From Sulfitobacter sp. OXR-159 (GTDB taxonomy: Bacteria > Pseudomonadota > Alphaproteobacteria > Rhodobacterales > Rhodobacteraceae), in contig NZ_CP139707.1 in the NCBI RefSeq assembly GCF_034377145.1, positions 372,001 to 436,000 of the forward strand: a DNA stretch of 64,000 nucleotides, given 5' to 3'. A model generated the notes under the pieces. That model was not told where the DNA came from. It worked only from the letters and a program-made list of their open reading frames with translations, and ran no database searches. Position 1 is the stretch's first letter, and the number at the start of each line of letters is the position of its first letter. Position numbers and translations under genes: made by a program. Shown piece after piece: positions 26,603 through 34,774 of the stretch.

Positions 26603-27935
26603 GGGTCATTCCCGGTACCAGCAGCGAGGGCACAACACGGCTGAGATGTCTGCGGGCATCATTGGCGGGGATCATCGACCGCAGCATGTCGCGCAGATTG
26701 CCCGCGATGGTGCATTCGTTGATTGCATGGGTGATCTCGCCATTCTCGACCCAAAGGCCCGAGGCCCCGCGCGAATAGTCGCCCGTATTGGGGTTGATCG
26801 TGCTGCCGATCATCGAAGTCACCAAAAGCCCGGTGCCCATCTCAGCGATCAGATCGTCGCGGCTGGCCTGCCCTTGGGTCAGCGCGATGTTCCAGTTCGA
26901 GGGTTGAGGGCCAGAGCCGGGGCCCCGCGCGGCGTTGCCGGTGGGGGTAAGCTCCAGCTTGCGGGCCGTGGCAAGGTCGAGCGTCCAGCCTTGCAGGATG
27001 CCTTTTTCAACGATGGCGCGTTGCTGGGTCGGCAACCCTTCGGCATCGAAAGGACGTGAGCCGGTGGCACGGATGCGGGACGGGTCTTCGATCAGGGACA
27101 GACCTTCGGGCAGCACCTGTTCACCCATCGCATCGCGCAAGAAAGACGCCCCGCGCGAAATCGCCTGACCGTTGATCGCGCCCAGCAGATGCCCGATCAG
27201 CGACGCGGCAATGCGTTCGTCAAACAGCACCGGATAGCTGCCGGTGGGGGGCTTGCGGGCATCGAGCCGCGCCAGCGCGCGTTCGCCCGCGCGGGTGCCG
27301 ATCTCTTGCGCGTCGCGCAGGTCGGCCTGAAAGATGCGGCTGTCGCCGTCGTAGTCCCGCTCCATCCCCGTGCCGCTGCCTGCAATGGCGACGCAGGACA
27401 GCCCGCGTTCACTGCGGGCATAGCCGCCCTCAAACCCGTTGGTCGCCGCGAGATGGATTTTCTGTGCGCCATAGCCAGCGCCTGCGGATTGCACTTGGCT
27501 CACCCCTTTGACGGCCAGCGCGGCGGCTTCGGCGCGGGCAGCGTCATCTTGCAGGGCTTCGGGGGAAGGCTCTGGCGCGGGGTCGCAAAGTTCTAGCCCT
27601 TCCGCATCGCGGCGGGCAGAGAGTTGATCGGGATCGGCCAACCCCGCATAGGGGTCTTCGGGCGCTTCGCGGGCCATGGCGACGGCGCGTTCGGCCATTT
27701 CTTCGATCGTGCGCGATGACGTGTCGGAGGCCGAGACATTGGCCGTACGATGCCCGACAAAAACCCGCAGGCCGATGTCCGTCCCTTCGGAGCGTTCGGC
27801 CTGTTCCAGCGCCCCGCCGCGCACTTCGATTGAGACGGAGCTTGCCGTGATCGCCATGGCATCGGCCGCATCCGCACCGGCCTTGGTGGCCGCCTGAAGG
27901 AGGGACTTGGTCAATGCATCAAGGGCGTCTGGCAT
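26589..27935 (-). CDS. pmbA: TldD/PmbA family metallopeptidase-like protein PmbA
   Basis: A 448-residue member of the TldD/TldE family. TldD-TldE acts as a heterodimeric metalloprotease that processes microcin B17 and degrades CcdA; PmbA (TldE) is the non-catalytic partner. Conserved PmbA blocks include DIGLRVFVGHRTANVSASD, GAINGQAISRGASFL and the C-terminal SGLWVENGEITHAINECTIAGNLRDML. The HExxxH metal motif of TldD is absent, consistent with TldE/PmbA. It heads the five-gene run that ends with lpxK. Confidence 0.92.
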   Translation of the reverse strand: MPDALDALTKSLLQAATKAGADAADAMAITASSVSIEVRGGALEQAERSEGTDIGLRVFVGHRTANVSASDTSSRTIEEMAERAVAMAREAPEDPYAGLADPDQLSARRDAEGLELCDPAPEPSPEALQDDAARAEAAALAVKGVSQVQSAGAGYGAQKIHLAATNGFEGGYARSERGLSCVAIAGSGTGMERDYDGDSRIFQADLRDAQEIGTRAGERALARLDARKPPTGSYPVLFDERIAASLIGHLLGAINGQAISRGASFLRDAMGEQVLPEGLSLIEDPSRIRATGSRPFDAEGLPTQQRAIVEKGILQGWTLDLATARKLELTPTGNAARGPGSGPQPSNWNIALTQGQASRDDLIAEMGTGLLVTSMIGSTINPNTGDYSRGASGLWVENGEITHAINECTIAGNLRDMLRSMIPANDARRHLSRVVPSLLVPGMTLAGA

Positions 27936-28021
27936 GGTCTGGCTCCTTTTGGGGTTGGAAAAGGGGTAATCCCCCGCCCCGAGAGGGGCAAGGGCCGCGC
28001 TGTATTTTCCCTTGCGGAAAG

Positions 28022-28042
28022 GGCGCGGACCAAGGCCGCGCC
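28022..28042 (-). terminator. Hairpin terminator after the DUF2125 gene
   Basis: GGCGCGG (28022-28028) pairs with CCGCGCC (28036-28042) around a seven-base loop, directly after the stop at 28048 on the minus strand. The T tract that follows (CTTTCC) is weak. Confidence 0.6.
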
Positions 28043-28047
28043 GGTTG

Positions 28048-29577
28048 TTATTTGATCTGCTGACCGTTGGCGAGGATGCCGCCCTCTTCGGTGAACTCGA
28101 TTCTGGAGGTCAGGGAGTCTTCGCCCTCGCCCGGGACGGTAAAGAGCCCCATCATCATCCGCGCGCCCAGGGCCTGCTCCTGTGGGATCAGCCCCATGGT
28201 TACCAATTTGTCGAGCAAGGCCACGCCGCCGATCAACGACAGGTCCAGCGCGCCGACGGGCTTTGGCGTGCCGGGCACGGTTTGCATGTCGTCGTTGTCA
28301 AAAGTGATCGCCCCCGTGGCATCGAACTCGGCCCCTGCTACGTCAAGCGTGACTTCGTTTACGTTCAGCGCGTGAATTTCGCCCGGTGCCTTATCGCCCA
28401 TCGTGGCGGTAACTTCGGGGTCCATCAGTTCAAACAGCAGCTTGGCCTTGCCCGACAGGTCCACGACCAAAGTTGCCGGGTCGCGAGGCAATTGGCCGGT
28501 GGGGTCAAAGATGCCCCAGATCATGTCCGACATCTTGAAGCTGTCAAGCTTGACGCCAAAGGCAAAGTCCTGCGGCTCTTCGGACTTCATCACCGGCATT
28601 TTCAGATTAAACGCACTTTCCGCCATGCTGAACTGGATCGGGAAGGGCATGTCGGCGGCGGTGACGCTGACTTCGATGTTCTGCTGGCCACCGTCATAGG
28701 AGAGCCCTTCGGGCCCCATCGCCACGCCCAGCTTCGCCCCGGTTGAGCTTGAGGCCAGCTGAAACTCTCCATTTTCGGGGTCAGAGACTTGCATGTCGGT
28801 GCGGCCTGCGCCAGCGGTAAAGCTGCCGTCAAAGGTCAGACCTTTGCGCATCATCGCGGCCACGTCCGCGCCTGCGTCAATCATCGGCAGCGTGCCGCTG
28901 CCGTCAAAGACCACCTGATCCACGCCGCCCTTCACGGCGACACGGGCAGGGTCCTCGGGGGTTTTCATCACCACGTCATATTGCAGGCTGTCGATGCGGC
29001 CCGACTGGTCGTAGCGGCGCGTATCGGTCCCGGTCATTTCGGTCCGGCTGCTGACGCCGCTGCCGGTCAGGGTGAACTTGGCTTCTTCTTCGGTATAGCT
29101 TTCTTCGCCAACCTTGAGCCCCGCAAGCGTAAGAGAGATGCTGTCGGCCGCATAGTCATACTGCAGGGCCTCAGCGCTGCCGCTGGCGCGCATCACCGGG
29201 GCGGTCTGGGCATAGTTCAATACCATCGACACCGGTTCATCCTCGGGCGTTTCGGGCGCGACGTTGATCGTCATCGGCATGACATTGGGCATGCGGATAT
29301 TGACCGCGCCGTCACCTTCCGGCTCGAAACGCAGCGTGCCGAGCGACAAGGAAAAATCGCCACCCTCTTCGGCCATATCCATCTTCAGGGTCACATCGCT
29401 GACGGTTAGGTCCGCGCCGTCAAAGGCTTCGCTCGCCTCAACCTGATAGCCCATGCTCTGCATATACTGGCGCCAATCGCCCCAGACTTCGGCAGGGGTC
29501 AGGTCGGCCCAGAGGGGCGTCGAGGCCAGCGTGACCGGCAGGGCGAGAAGCAGTGACGCTGTAGGGATGCGAGACAT
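28048..29577 (-). CDS. DUF2125 domain-containing protein, exported
   Basis: A 509-residue protein with a Sec signal peptide (about 1-24, ending TPLWA-DLT) and a long repetitive beta-strand domain typical of DUF2125. Such proteins are found in alphaproteobacteria and have no proven function; the repeated amphipathic strands with Phe, Asp and Gly suggest a periplasmic or outer-membrane-associated scaffold, possibly related to AsmA-like lipid transport, which is a guess. It is a monocistron; a hairpin terminator follows. Confidence 0.85.
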   Translation of the reverse strand: MSRIPTASLLLALPVTLASTPLWADLTPAEVWGDWRQYMQSMGYQVEASEAFDGADLTVSDVTLKMDMAEEGGDFSLSLGTLRFEPEGDGAVNIRMPNVMPMTINVAPETPEDEPVSMVLNYAQTAPVMRASGSAEALQYDYAADSISLTLAGLKVGEESYTEEEAKFTLTGSGVSSRTEMTGTDTRRYDQSGRIDSLQYDVVMKTPEDPARVAVKGGVDQVVFDGSGTLPMIDAGADVAAMMRKGLTFDGSFTAGAGRTDMQVSDPENGEFQLASSSTGAKLGVAMGPEGLSYDGGQQNIEVSVTAADMPFPIQFSMAESAFNLKMPVMKSEEPQDFAFGVKLDSFKMSDMIWGIFDPTGQLPRDPATLVVDLSGKAKLLFELMDPEVTATMGDKAPGEIHALNVNEVTLDVAGAEFDATGAITFDNDDMQTVPGTPKPVGALDLSLIGGVALLDKLVTMGLIPQEQALGARMMMGLFTVPGEGEDSLTSRIEFTEEGGILANGQQIK

Positions 29578-29720
29578 CGGAAAATCCTTTTCGGCAATGA
29601 GTTGTGCATAGGGTCTGCCAATCCCCGCGCAGGGTCAAGCGACGCGAGGCTGGACCCGGGTTGATCGGCAGATTACCACAGCCTCCAAGTAATGTACAAA
29701 ATTAGCGGAAGGATCACCCC

Positions 29721-30470
29721 ATGGACATGACAGGCAAGACGATCATGATTACCGGTGCCAGCCGGGGCATCGGCGCCGCCGCCGCGCGGGTTTTCGCCGA
29801 GGCAGGCGCCAATGTCGCCCTGTTGGCGCGCAGTCAGGATGCCATCGCCGAATTGGCCGGAGAGTTGGGCAAACGCGCCATCGCCATCCCCTGCGATGTG
29901 ACCCGCTATAACGAGATGACCTCGGCGGTTGAGACCACGCGCCGGGCGTTTGGCGGGCTGGATGTGCTGATCAACAATGCAGGCGTGATCGATCCGATCT
30001 CGCTCATGGGAGAGGCCGATCCGTCGGATTGGGCCAAGGCGATCAACATCAACGTGACTGGCGTCTTTCACGGCATGCGCGCGGCTCTGCCACTGATGAA
30101 GGAAAACGGCGGCGGCACGGTGCTGACGATCTCTTCGGGGGCCGCGCACAACCCGGTGGAGGCATGGAGCCACTACTGCGCCTCCAAGGCGGCGGCGAAT
30201 ATGCTGACCCAGTGTTTGCACCACGAGGAGGGCGGCAACGGCATCCGCGCCATCGGTCTGTCGCCGGGCACCGTGGCCACCGACATGCAGCGCGACATCA
30301 AAGACAGCGGCGTGAACCCGGTCAGCCAGCTTGACTGGGACGTGCATATCCCCGCCGATTGGCCCGCGCGCACGCTGCTGTGGATGTGCGGCCCCGAGGC
30401 GGATCGTTTCCTCGGCGATGAGATTTCCCTGCGGGATGAGGGCATCCGCAAGGCGGTGGGCCTCATATGA
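29721..30470 (+). CDS. Short-chain dehydrogenase/reductase
   Basis: A 249-residue classical SDR. The NAD(P)-binding TGASRGIGAA motif is at residues 11-20, NNAG at 85-88, and the catalytic Ser139, Tyr152 and Lys156 (SHYCASK) are in order. The reaction is unknown. The start overlaps neither neighbour upstream, but its stop overlaps the start of the enoyl-CoA hydratase gene (ATGA), so the two form an operon and may act on the same acyl-CoA or hydroxyacyl compound. An in-frame ATG at 29727 is an alternative start. Confidence 0.9.
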   Translation: MDMTGKTIMITGASRGIGAAAARVFAEAGANVALLARSQDAIAELAGELGKRAIAIPCDVTRYNEMTSAVETTRRAFGGLDVLINNAGVIDPISLMGEADPSDWAKAININVTGVFHGMRAALPLMKENGGGTVLTISSGAAHNPVEAWSHYCASKAAANMLTQCLHHEEGGNGIRAIGLSPGTVATDMQRDIKDSGVNPVSQLDWDVHIPADWPARTLLWMCGPEADRFLGDEISLRDEGIRKAVGLI

Positions 30471-31081
30471 TCGAGCTTGACCGCGCGGGCGACATCTGGA
30501 CCGTCACGATCAACCGCCCCGACAAGGCCAATTCCCTGACCCATGCCATGCTGGTCGAACTGGCCGATATCATTGAGGAGGCACAGGCCGCCCGCGCGGT
30601 GATCCTGACCGGGCACGGCAAGGTGTTCAGCGCGGGGGCCGATCTTGACGAAGCCCGCGCGGGACTGGCGAAATCGGATGTTTGGGAGCGTCTTTCAGGC
30701 GCGGTGGCGGCCCTGCCGGGGCTGAGCATTGCCGCGCTCAATGGCACGCTGGCGGGCGGTGCGATGGGCATGGCGCTGGCCTGCGATCTGCGCATCGCGG
30801 TGCCGGGGGCGAAATTCTTCTATCCGGTGATGAAGCTCGGGTTTCTGCCGCAGCCCTCGGACCCGGCGCGGATGGCGGCGCTGATCGGCCCTGCGCGGAC
30901 CAAGCTTTTGCTGATGGGCGGGCAGAAGATCACGGCAGAGGAGGCGCTGACCTTTGGCCTGATCGACCGCCTTGTCGAGGCGGAAGAACTGCAGGATCAC
31001 GCGCTGGCGCTGGCCGCCGATACGCTGGCCGCGCGGCCCGAAATCGCGCAGAAAATCAAACGGATGTGCAGCCCCGCCTAA
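30467..31081 (+). CDS. Enoyl-CoA hydratase/isomerase family protein (crotonase fold)
   Basis: A 204-residue crotonase-fold protein, somewhat shorter than usual (about 255). The oxyanion-hole segments ILTGHGKVFSAGADLDEAR and LNGTLAGGAMGMALACDLRIAV are intact. The Glu residues used for hydration in classical hydratases are not obvious (AARMAALIGP in that place), so it may act as an isomerase or thioesterase-like enzyme. It overlaps the SDR by four bases and converges with the HNH gene through a shared CTAA. Confidence 0.88.
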   Translation: MIELDRAGDIWTVTINRPDKANSLTHAMLVELADIIEEAQAARAVILTGHGKVFSAGADLDEARAGLAKSDVWERLSGAVAALPGLSIAALNGTLAGGAMGMALACDLRIAVPGAKFFYPVMKLGFLPQPSDPARMAALIGPARTKLLLMGGQKITAEEALTFGLIDRLVEAEELQDHALALAADTLAARPEIAQKIKRMCSPA

Positions 31082-31404
31082 CGCTTGCGCGTACCGCCCG
31101 GCACTTTGGAGCGAAATCCGGGCGGGCGTTTCGCCACCCATGCGGCGAATCTGGCCAGCCTCGGATGGCTGCGCAGCGCTTCGGGTGTGTTGTAGTGCCG
31201 CGCCAGTTCGGTCTCGGTCAGGGCGGCGTGTACCTCGCGGTGGCAGATGTGATGCATTAGCACCGTCGGGCCCCCCTTGCCGCCGCGCAGCTTGGGGATG
31301 AGGTGATGCAGGCTCTGCGGCACGTCCCGAGGAATGGGCCGAAGGCAGAGCGGGCAATCTGGCAAAGTCTCGCCTTCGGTCACGGTCCTCCCTTTCGCTT
31401 GCAT
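31078..31404 (-). CDS. HNH endonuclease-like protein
   Basis: A 108-residue protein with a zinc-binding HNH core: CPLCLRPIP, the LHHLIPKLRGGKGG motif carrying the catalytic His pair, and LMHHICHREVHAAL, followed by a short basic tail. HNH proteins of this size cut DNA with low specificity, but many stand-alone genes have unknown roles. I start at the ATG at 31404 because the domain begins immediately after. It has no methylase or mobile-element partner nearby, so there is no sign of a restriction system. Confidence 0.82.
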   Translation of the reverse strand: MQAKGRTVTEGETLPDCPLCLRPIPRDVPQSLHHLIPKLRGGKGGPTVLMHHICHREVHAALTETELARHYNTPEALRSHPRLARFAAWVAKRPPGFRSKVPGGTRKR

Positions 31405-31504
31405 TGCAGGGCCACGGCAGGCAAGAGGATGTGTCAAATCCTCCCCAAGGCAAGGACAGGCCGATGGCTTCCCCGTCAGAAAATCAGACCGAAGGGCGCG
31501 CCGC

Positions 31505-32683
31505 GTGACCCGCGCCTTGGTCATCGGGGGCGGCCCCACAGGGCTGATGGCGGCCGAAGTCATGGCGCAGGCGGGGCTGTCGGTCACGCTTTGCGAGGCG
31601 AAGCCCTCGGTCGGGCGCAAGTTCTTGATGGCGGGCAAATCCGGGTTGAACCTGACCAAGTCCGAACCTTTCGCGCCCTTTCTCGCCGCCTATGAAGAGG
31701 CGCAGACCGCCTTGCGCCCGATGCTGGAAGCCTTCGATGCCCAAGCGGTGCAGGACTGGGCCGAAGGGCTGGGGCAAGAGGTCTTTACCGGCTCGACGGG
31801 GCGGGTTTTCCCCCGTGCGATGAAAGCCTCTCCGTTGCTGCGGGCTTGGCTTGCGCGGCTGGCGGAATGCGGGGTGACGCTCAACACCCGCTGGCAGTGG
31901 CAGGGCTGGGACGGGGATGCCTTTGTTTTCGATACGCCCGGCGGGCGGGAAGTGGTCGAGGCCGATGTGACGGTACTGGCCCTTGGCGGTGCAAGTTGGC
32001 GGCGGCTTGGCGCGACGGGGGCATGGGCGCCCCTGCTGGCGACGCGCGGCGTGACCCTGCGCGATTTCGCCCCGGCCAACGTCGGGTTGCTGGTCGATTG
32101 GTCGCCGCATATGACCCGACATTTCGGCGCGGCGCTCAAGGGTGTGGCATGGCGCGCTGGCCCCTACACCTCACGTGGGGAGGCGGTGATCTCGGCCCGT
32201 GGGCTGGAGGGCGGGGGCATTTACAGCGTCTCGCGCGGGCTGCGCGAAGGGCAGGGGCTGTCGCTTGATCTGCTGCCGGACTTGCAGGTCCGCGATGTCG
32301 CGGCACGTTTGGCGAAGCCGCGCGGTAAGGACAGTCAGGCCAACCATCTGCGCAAGCGGCTGAAACTGACCCCCGCCCAGATCGCGCTGCTGCAAGAGAT
32401 GGCGCGCCCGCTGCCGCAGGAGGCCGAGGCGCTGGCCGTCTTGCTGAAAGACCTGCCCATCGCCCACGCCGGGCTGCGCCCGATGGATGAGGCGATTTCG
32501 ACGGCGGGGGGGATAGCGCTCGACGCGCTGGATGCGGGGCTGATGCTGCGCGAGGTGCCGGGCGTCTTTGCCGCCGGGGAAATGCTGGATTGGGAAGCGC
32601 CCACGGGCGGCTATCTGATCAATGGCTGTCTGGCGACCGGCCATTGGGCGGGCCGCCATGCTGTGGAATGGGCGCGGCGTTAA
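31505..32683 (+). CDS. BaiN-like FAD-dependent oxidoreductase (HI0933-type flavoprotein)
   Basis: A 392-residue flavoprotein. The FAD dinucleotide-binding motif is IGGGPTGLMAAEVMAQAG at the N terminus, and the family signature GRKFLMAGKSGLNLT with its downstream TGSTGRVFPRAMKASPLL follows; the C-terminal FAD contact is GEMLDWEAPTGGYLINGCLATG. Relatives include BaiN and YhiN; the substrate is unknown. I propose a GTG start at 31505 (VTRALVIGGG), since no ATG lies near the fold start. It converges on the GST gene through a shared TTAA. Confidence 0.88.
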   Translation: MTRALVIGGGPTGLMAAEVMAQAGLSVTLCEAKPSVGRKFLMAGKSGLNLTKSEPFAPFLAAYEEAQTALRPMLEAFDAQAVQDWAEGLGQEVFTGSTGRVFPRAMKASPLLRAWLARLAECGVTLNTRWQWQGWDGDAFVFDTPGGREVVEADVTVLALGGASWRRLGATGAWAPLLATRGVTLRDFAPANVGLLVDWSPHMTRHFGAALKGVAWRAGPYTSRGEAVISARGLEGGGIYSVSRGLREGQGLSLDLLPDLQVRDVAARLAKPRGKDSQANHLRKRLKLTPAQIALLQEMARPLPQEAEALAVLLKDLPIAHAGLRPMDEAISTAGGIALDALDAGLMLREVPGVFAAGEMLDWEAPTGGYLINGCLATGHWAGRHAVEWARR

Positions 32684-33273
32684 CCATTTTCCTTGGCCAT
32701 CGCGGCGACGAAAGCAGGGCGTTCGCGCAGGGATTTGGCCCAGAGGTTCAGTTTATCATCCACGCGCGGGAATTTCGCGCCGATCGACCAGTTGATGCAA
32801 TGCACCGCCAGCAGGTCGGGGACGGTGATCTGATCGCCCATCAGAAACGGTCCCTCTAGGCGGTCGGACAGGTATTTGGCCGCACGTTCAAACTCGGCCT
32901 TGAGGCTGTCTTTGATCGCGGGCACGCGCGCTTCCTCGGGGAAGATGAAACTGTGTTTCGCCGCTGCCCAGAGGATCGCGTCGAACTCGTCGATCAGCCA
33001 AAAGGTCAATGCGTCCTGCCGCGCGCGTTCGGGCGTTCCGGCGGGGGCGGTGAGCGCCCCGTGTTTGTCGGCCAGATAGGTCATGATCGCGAGGGAATCG
33101 GTCAGTACCTCATCGCCGTCCACAAGCGCGGGGATCTTGCCCGAAGGGTTATATTTGCGCGCCTCTTCCGAGCGCGGCGCGGCGGGGTTCAGCGCGTAGG
33201 GTTGGCCCAATTCTTCGAGCATCCACATGACGCGAAAAGCGCGGGATTTGGTGCCGCCGATGACAGTATACAT
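32680..33273 (-). CDS. Glutathione S-transferase family protein
   Basis: A 197-residue GST with an N-terminal thioredoxin-like domain (about 1-78, SRAFRVMWMLEELG and the GSH-binding IPALVDGDEVLTDSLAI) and a C-terminal helical domain. It likely conjugates or reduces small electrophiles; the class cannot be set by eye. Its stop shares TTAA with the convergent flavoprotein gene. The gap to holA is 19 bp, but holA is on the same strand and upstream, so the GST may be read through from the leuS-lptE-holA transcript. Confidence 0.9.
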   Translation of the reverse strand: MYTVIGGTKSRAFRVMWMLEELGQPYALNPAAPRSEEARKYNPSGKIPALVDGDEVLTDSLAIMTYLADKHGALTAPAGTPERARQDALTFWLIDEFDAILWAAAKHSFIFPEEARVPAIKDSLKAEFERAAKYLSDRLEGPFLMGDQITVPDLLAVHCINWSIGAKFPRVDDKLNLWAKSLRERPAFVAAMAKENG

Positions 33274-33292
33274 TGAATTTCCTCTCCCAAAA

Positions 33293-34291
33293 TCAACGTT
33301 GTGCGCCCAGCATCGCCAGACGGATAAAGGCCCGCTCGACCAAAGCCAGCGCCGGGGCGTGCTGCCCGGCAGAGCGCAGCTTGAGGTCGGTCTCGGTCAG
33401 CACCGCAAGCGCGGTTTCCAGCTTCACCGCGCCCCAGTTGCGCGCCTGCCGCATCGCGCGGTCGCGATCACGCACGCCATAGATCGGCGCGCCGGGGTTG
33501 GCGGCGATGCGGTAGAGGGTGCGGAAATGCCGGGTGGCCATGATCGTCAGCGTTACCGGGTTCACGCCTTGGCCTTGCAGCTTGCTCATCACGGGGCCGA
33601 TTTCGGCGGCGCGGGTCTCGGCGACCACATGCAGGATGTCGTCGACCTCGGCCTCGGTCGAGGTGGGGGCGCAGGCGGCGATGTCTTCCAGCCCGATGTG
33701 GCTGCTGTCACCCAGTTTGTAGAGCGTGATCTTCTCTAGCGTTTGGCGGAAATCACCCGGATCAAGGGTGCGGGCCAGATCGCTGAGCGCGGCCATGGCG
33801 TCGGCCTCGGGGGTGAGGCCCGCATCCTTTAGCATCTGTTCGATCTCGGCCCGATCGGGCGGATTGTCATAGATCGCGGTGGCATAGGCGTTGGGGTGGC
33901 TCTCAAAGGCTTTAAGCACCTTGGAGGTTTTCTTTAGACCGCCCGCCGTGACGATGATCTGCGCATCGCCCGGCTGCCAGTCTTTGAGCGCGTCGAGCAG
34001 GATTTTCGCGATATTGTCATTCGCCTCTTCCACCAGCGCCGCTCGCGGGCCGGGGAAGAACCCGACGGCCTTGATCGCGTCCAACAGCATCGCCGGATCG
34101 CGGCGCAATTCACCTGCGGGCATCCGGCTGAGGCGCATTTCCTCTTCGGCATTGGCGCCGAGCAGGTTTTTCAGGAATTCCTGCCGTTTCAATGCCACGC
34201 GCATGGCATCGCTGCCGTAGATCAAAAGCCCCGTCCGCGCGGGATCAGGCCGCGCGAAATAGGGCTTTGCGTCGCGGGGGGTGAGCTTCAT
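33293..34291 (-). CDS. holA: DNA polymerase III subunit delta
   Basis: A 332-residue clamp-loader subunit. The N-terminal region (MKLTPRDAKPYFARPDPARTG) and the AAA+-like fold with GSDAMRVALKRQEFL and the C-terminal helical collar (ARNWGAVKLETALAVL) match HolA. It opens the beta clamp ring for loading. Its start overlaps the lptE stop by four bases, part of the leuS-lptE-holA order shared with most proteobacteria. Confidence 0.95.
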   Translation of the reverse strand: MKLTPRDAKPYFARPDPARTGLLIYGSDAMRVALKRQEFLKNLLGANAEEEMRLSRMPAGELRRDPAMLLDAIKAVGFFPGPRAALVEEANDNIAKILLDALKDWQPGDAQIIVTAGGLKKTSKVLKAFESHPNAYATAIYDNPPDRAEIEQMLKDAGLTPEADAMAALSDLARTLDPGDFRQTLEKITLYKLGDSSHIGLEDIAACAPTSTEAEVDDILHVVAETRAAEIGPVMSKLQGQGVNPVTLTIMATRHFRTLYRIAANPGAPIYGVRDRDRAMRQARNWGAVKLETALAVLTETDLKLRSAGQHAPALALVERAFIRLAMLGAQR

Positions 34292-34764
34292 TGCGGCAAG
34301 TCAGCTGCGTAAAGACGGCTCACGACGAGGTCAGCCAGAATCACCATTAGGCGCTCTTGCGCGTCCAACTCGGCGGCACGGGTGGCGACGGTGGTGCCGG
34401 TGGCGGAATAGCCGGTGAAGCTTTCGACCTTGCCCGAGGTCACGATCTGCCCGCTGTCGAGGTCGCGCAGGGCGTAAGAGGTGGTGCCAAGCAGGTTATA
34501 GCGCCGGGTGTTGCCTTCGCTGTCGATGGCCAGCCCGTCTTCGGTTGTGGTGGTGGTCAGCGCCAGCCCCCAGCGGGGCGTGGCCGCGCGGCCCAAGCGG
34601 CTTTCCACCTCGCGCACTAGGAAATAGCCAAAGCGGTCTTCGGGCGCATCGACCAGCACGCGGTTTTGCAGGGCCGTGCCCGCGCCGCCGGGGCCATAGA
34701 CCGGCTCGAACCCGCAGGCGGCGAGCGCCAGCAGGGGCAGAGCCAACAGGAAGCGGCGGCGCAT
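34288..34764 (-). CDS. lptE: LPS assembly lipoprotein LptE
   Basis: A 158-residue outer-membrane lipoprotein with signal MRRRFLLALPLLALAAC (lipobox LAAC, Cys17) that plugs the LptD barrel and delivers LPS to the surface. The start at 34764 puts the n-region directly before the hydrophobic core; an in-frame ATG at 34788 overlaps leuS by 14 bases and is the alternative. The mature protein is low in similarity, as usual for LptE, but the position between leuS and holA supports the call strongly. Confidence 0.92.
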   Translation of the reverse strand: MRRRFLLALPLLALAACGFEPVYGPGGAGTALQNRVLVDAPEDRFGYFLVREVESRLGRAATPRWGLALTTTTTEDGLAIDSEGNTRRYNLLGTTSYALRDLDSGQIVTSGKVESFTGYSATGTTVATRAAELDAQERLMVILADLVVSRLYAADLPQ

Positions 34765-34774
34765 ATGGGTGGGC

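Noticed and set aside
31078..31404. Restriction-modification system around the HNH protein
   Set aside because: No methyltransferase or specificity gene is adjacent; ccrM lies 13 kb away and is a stand-alone cell-cycle methylase.
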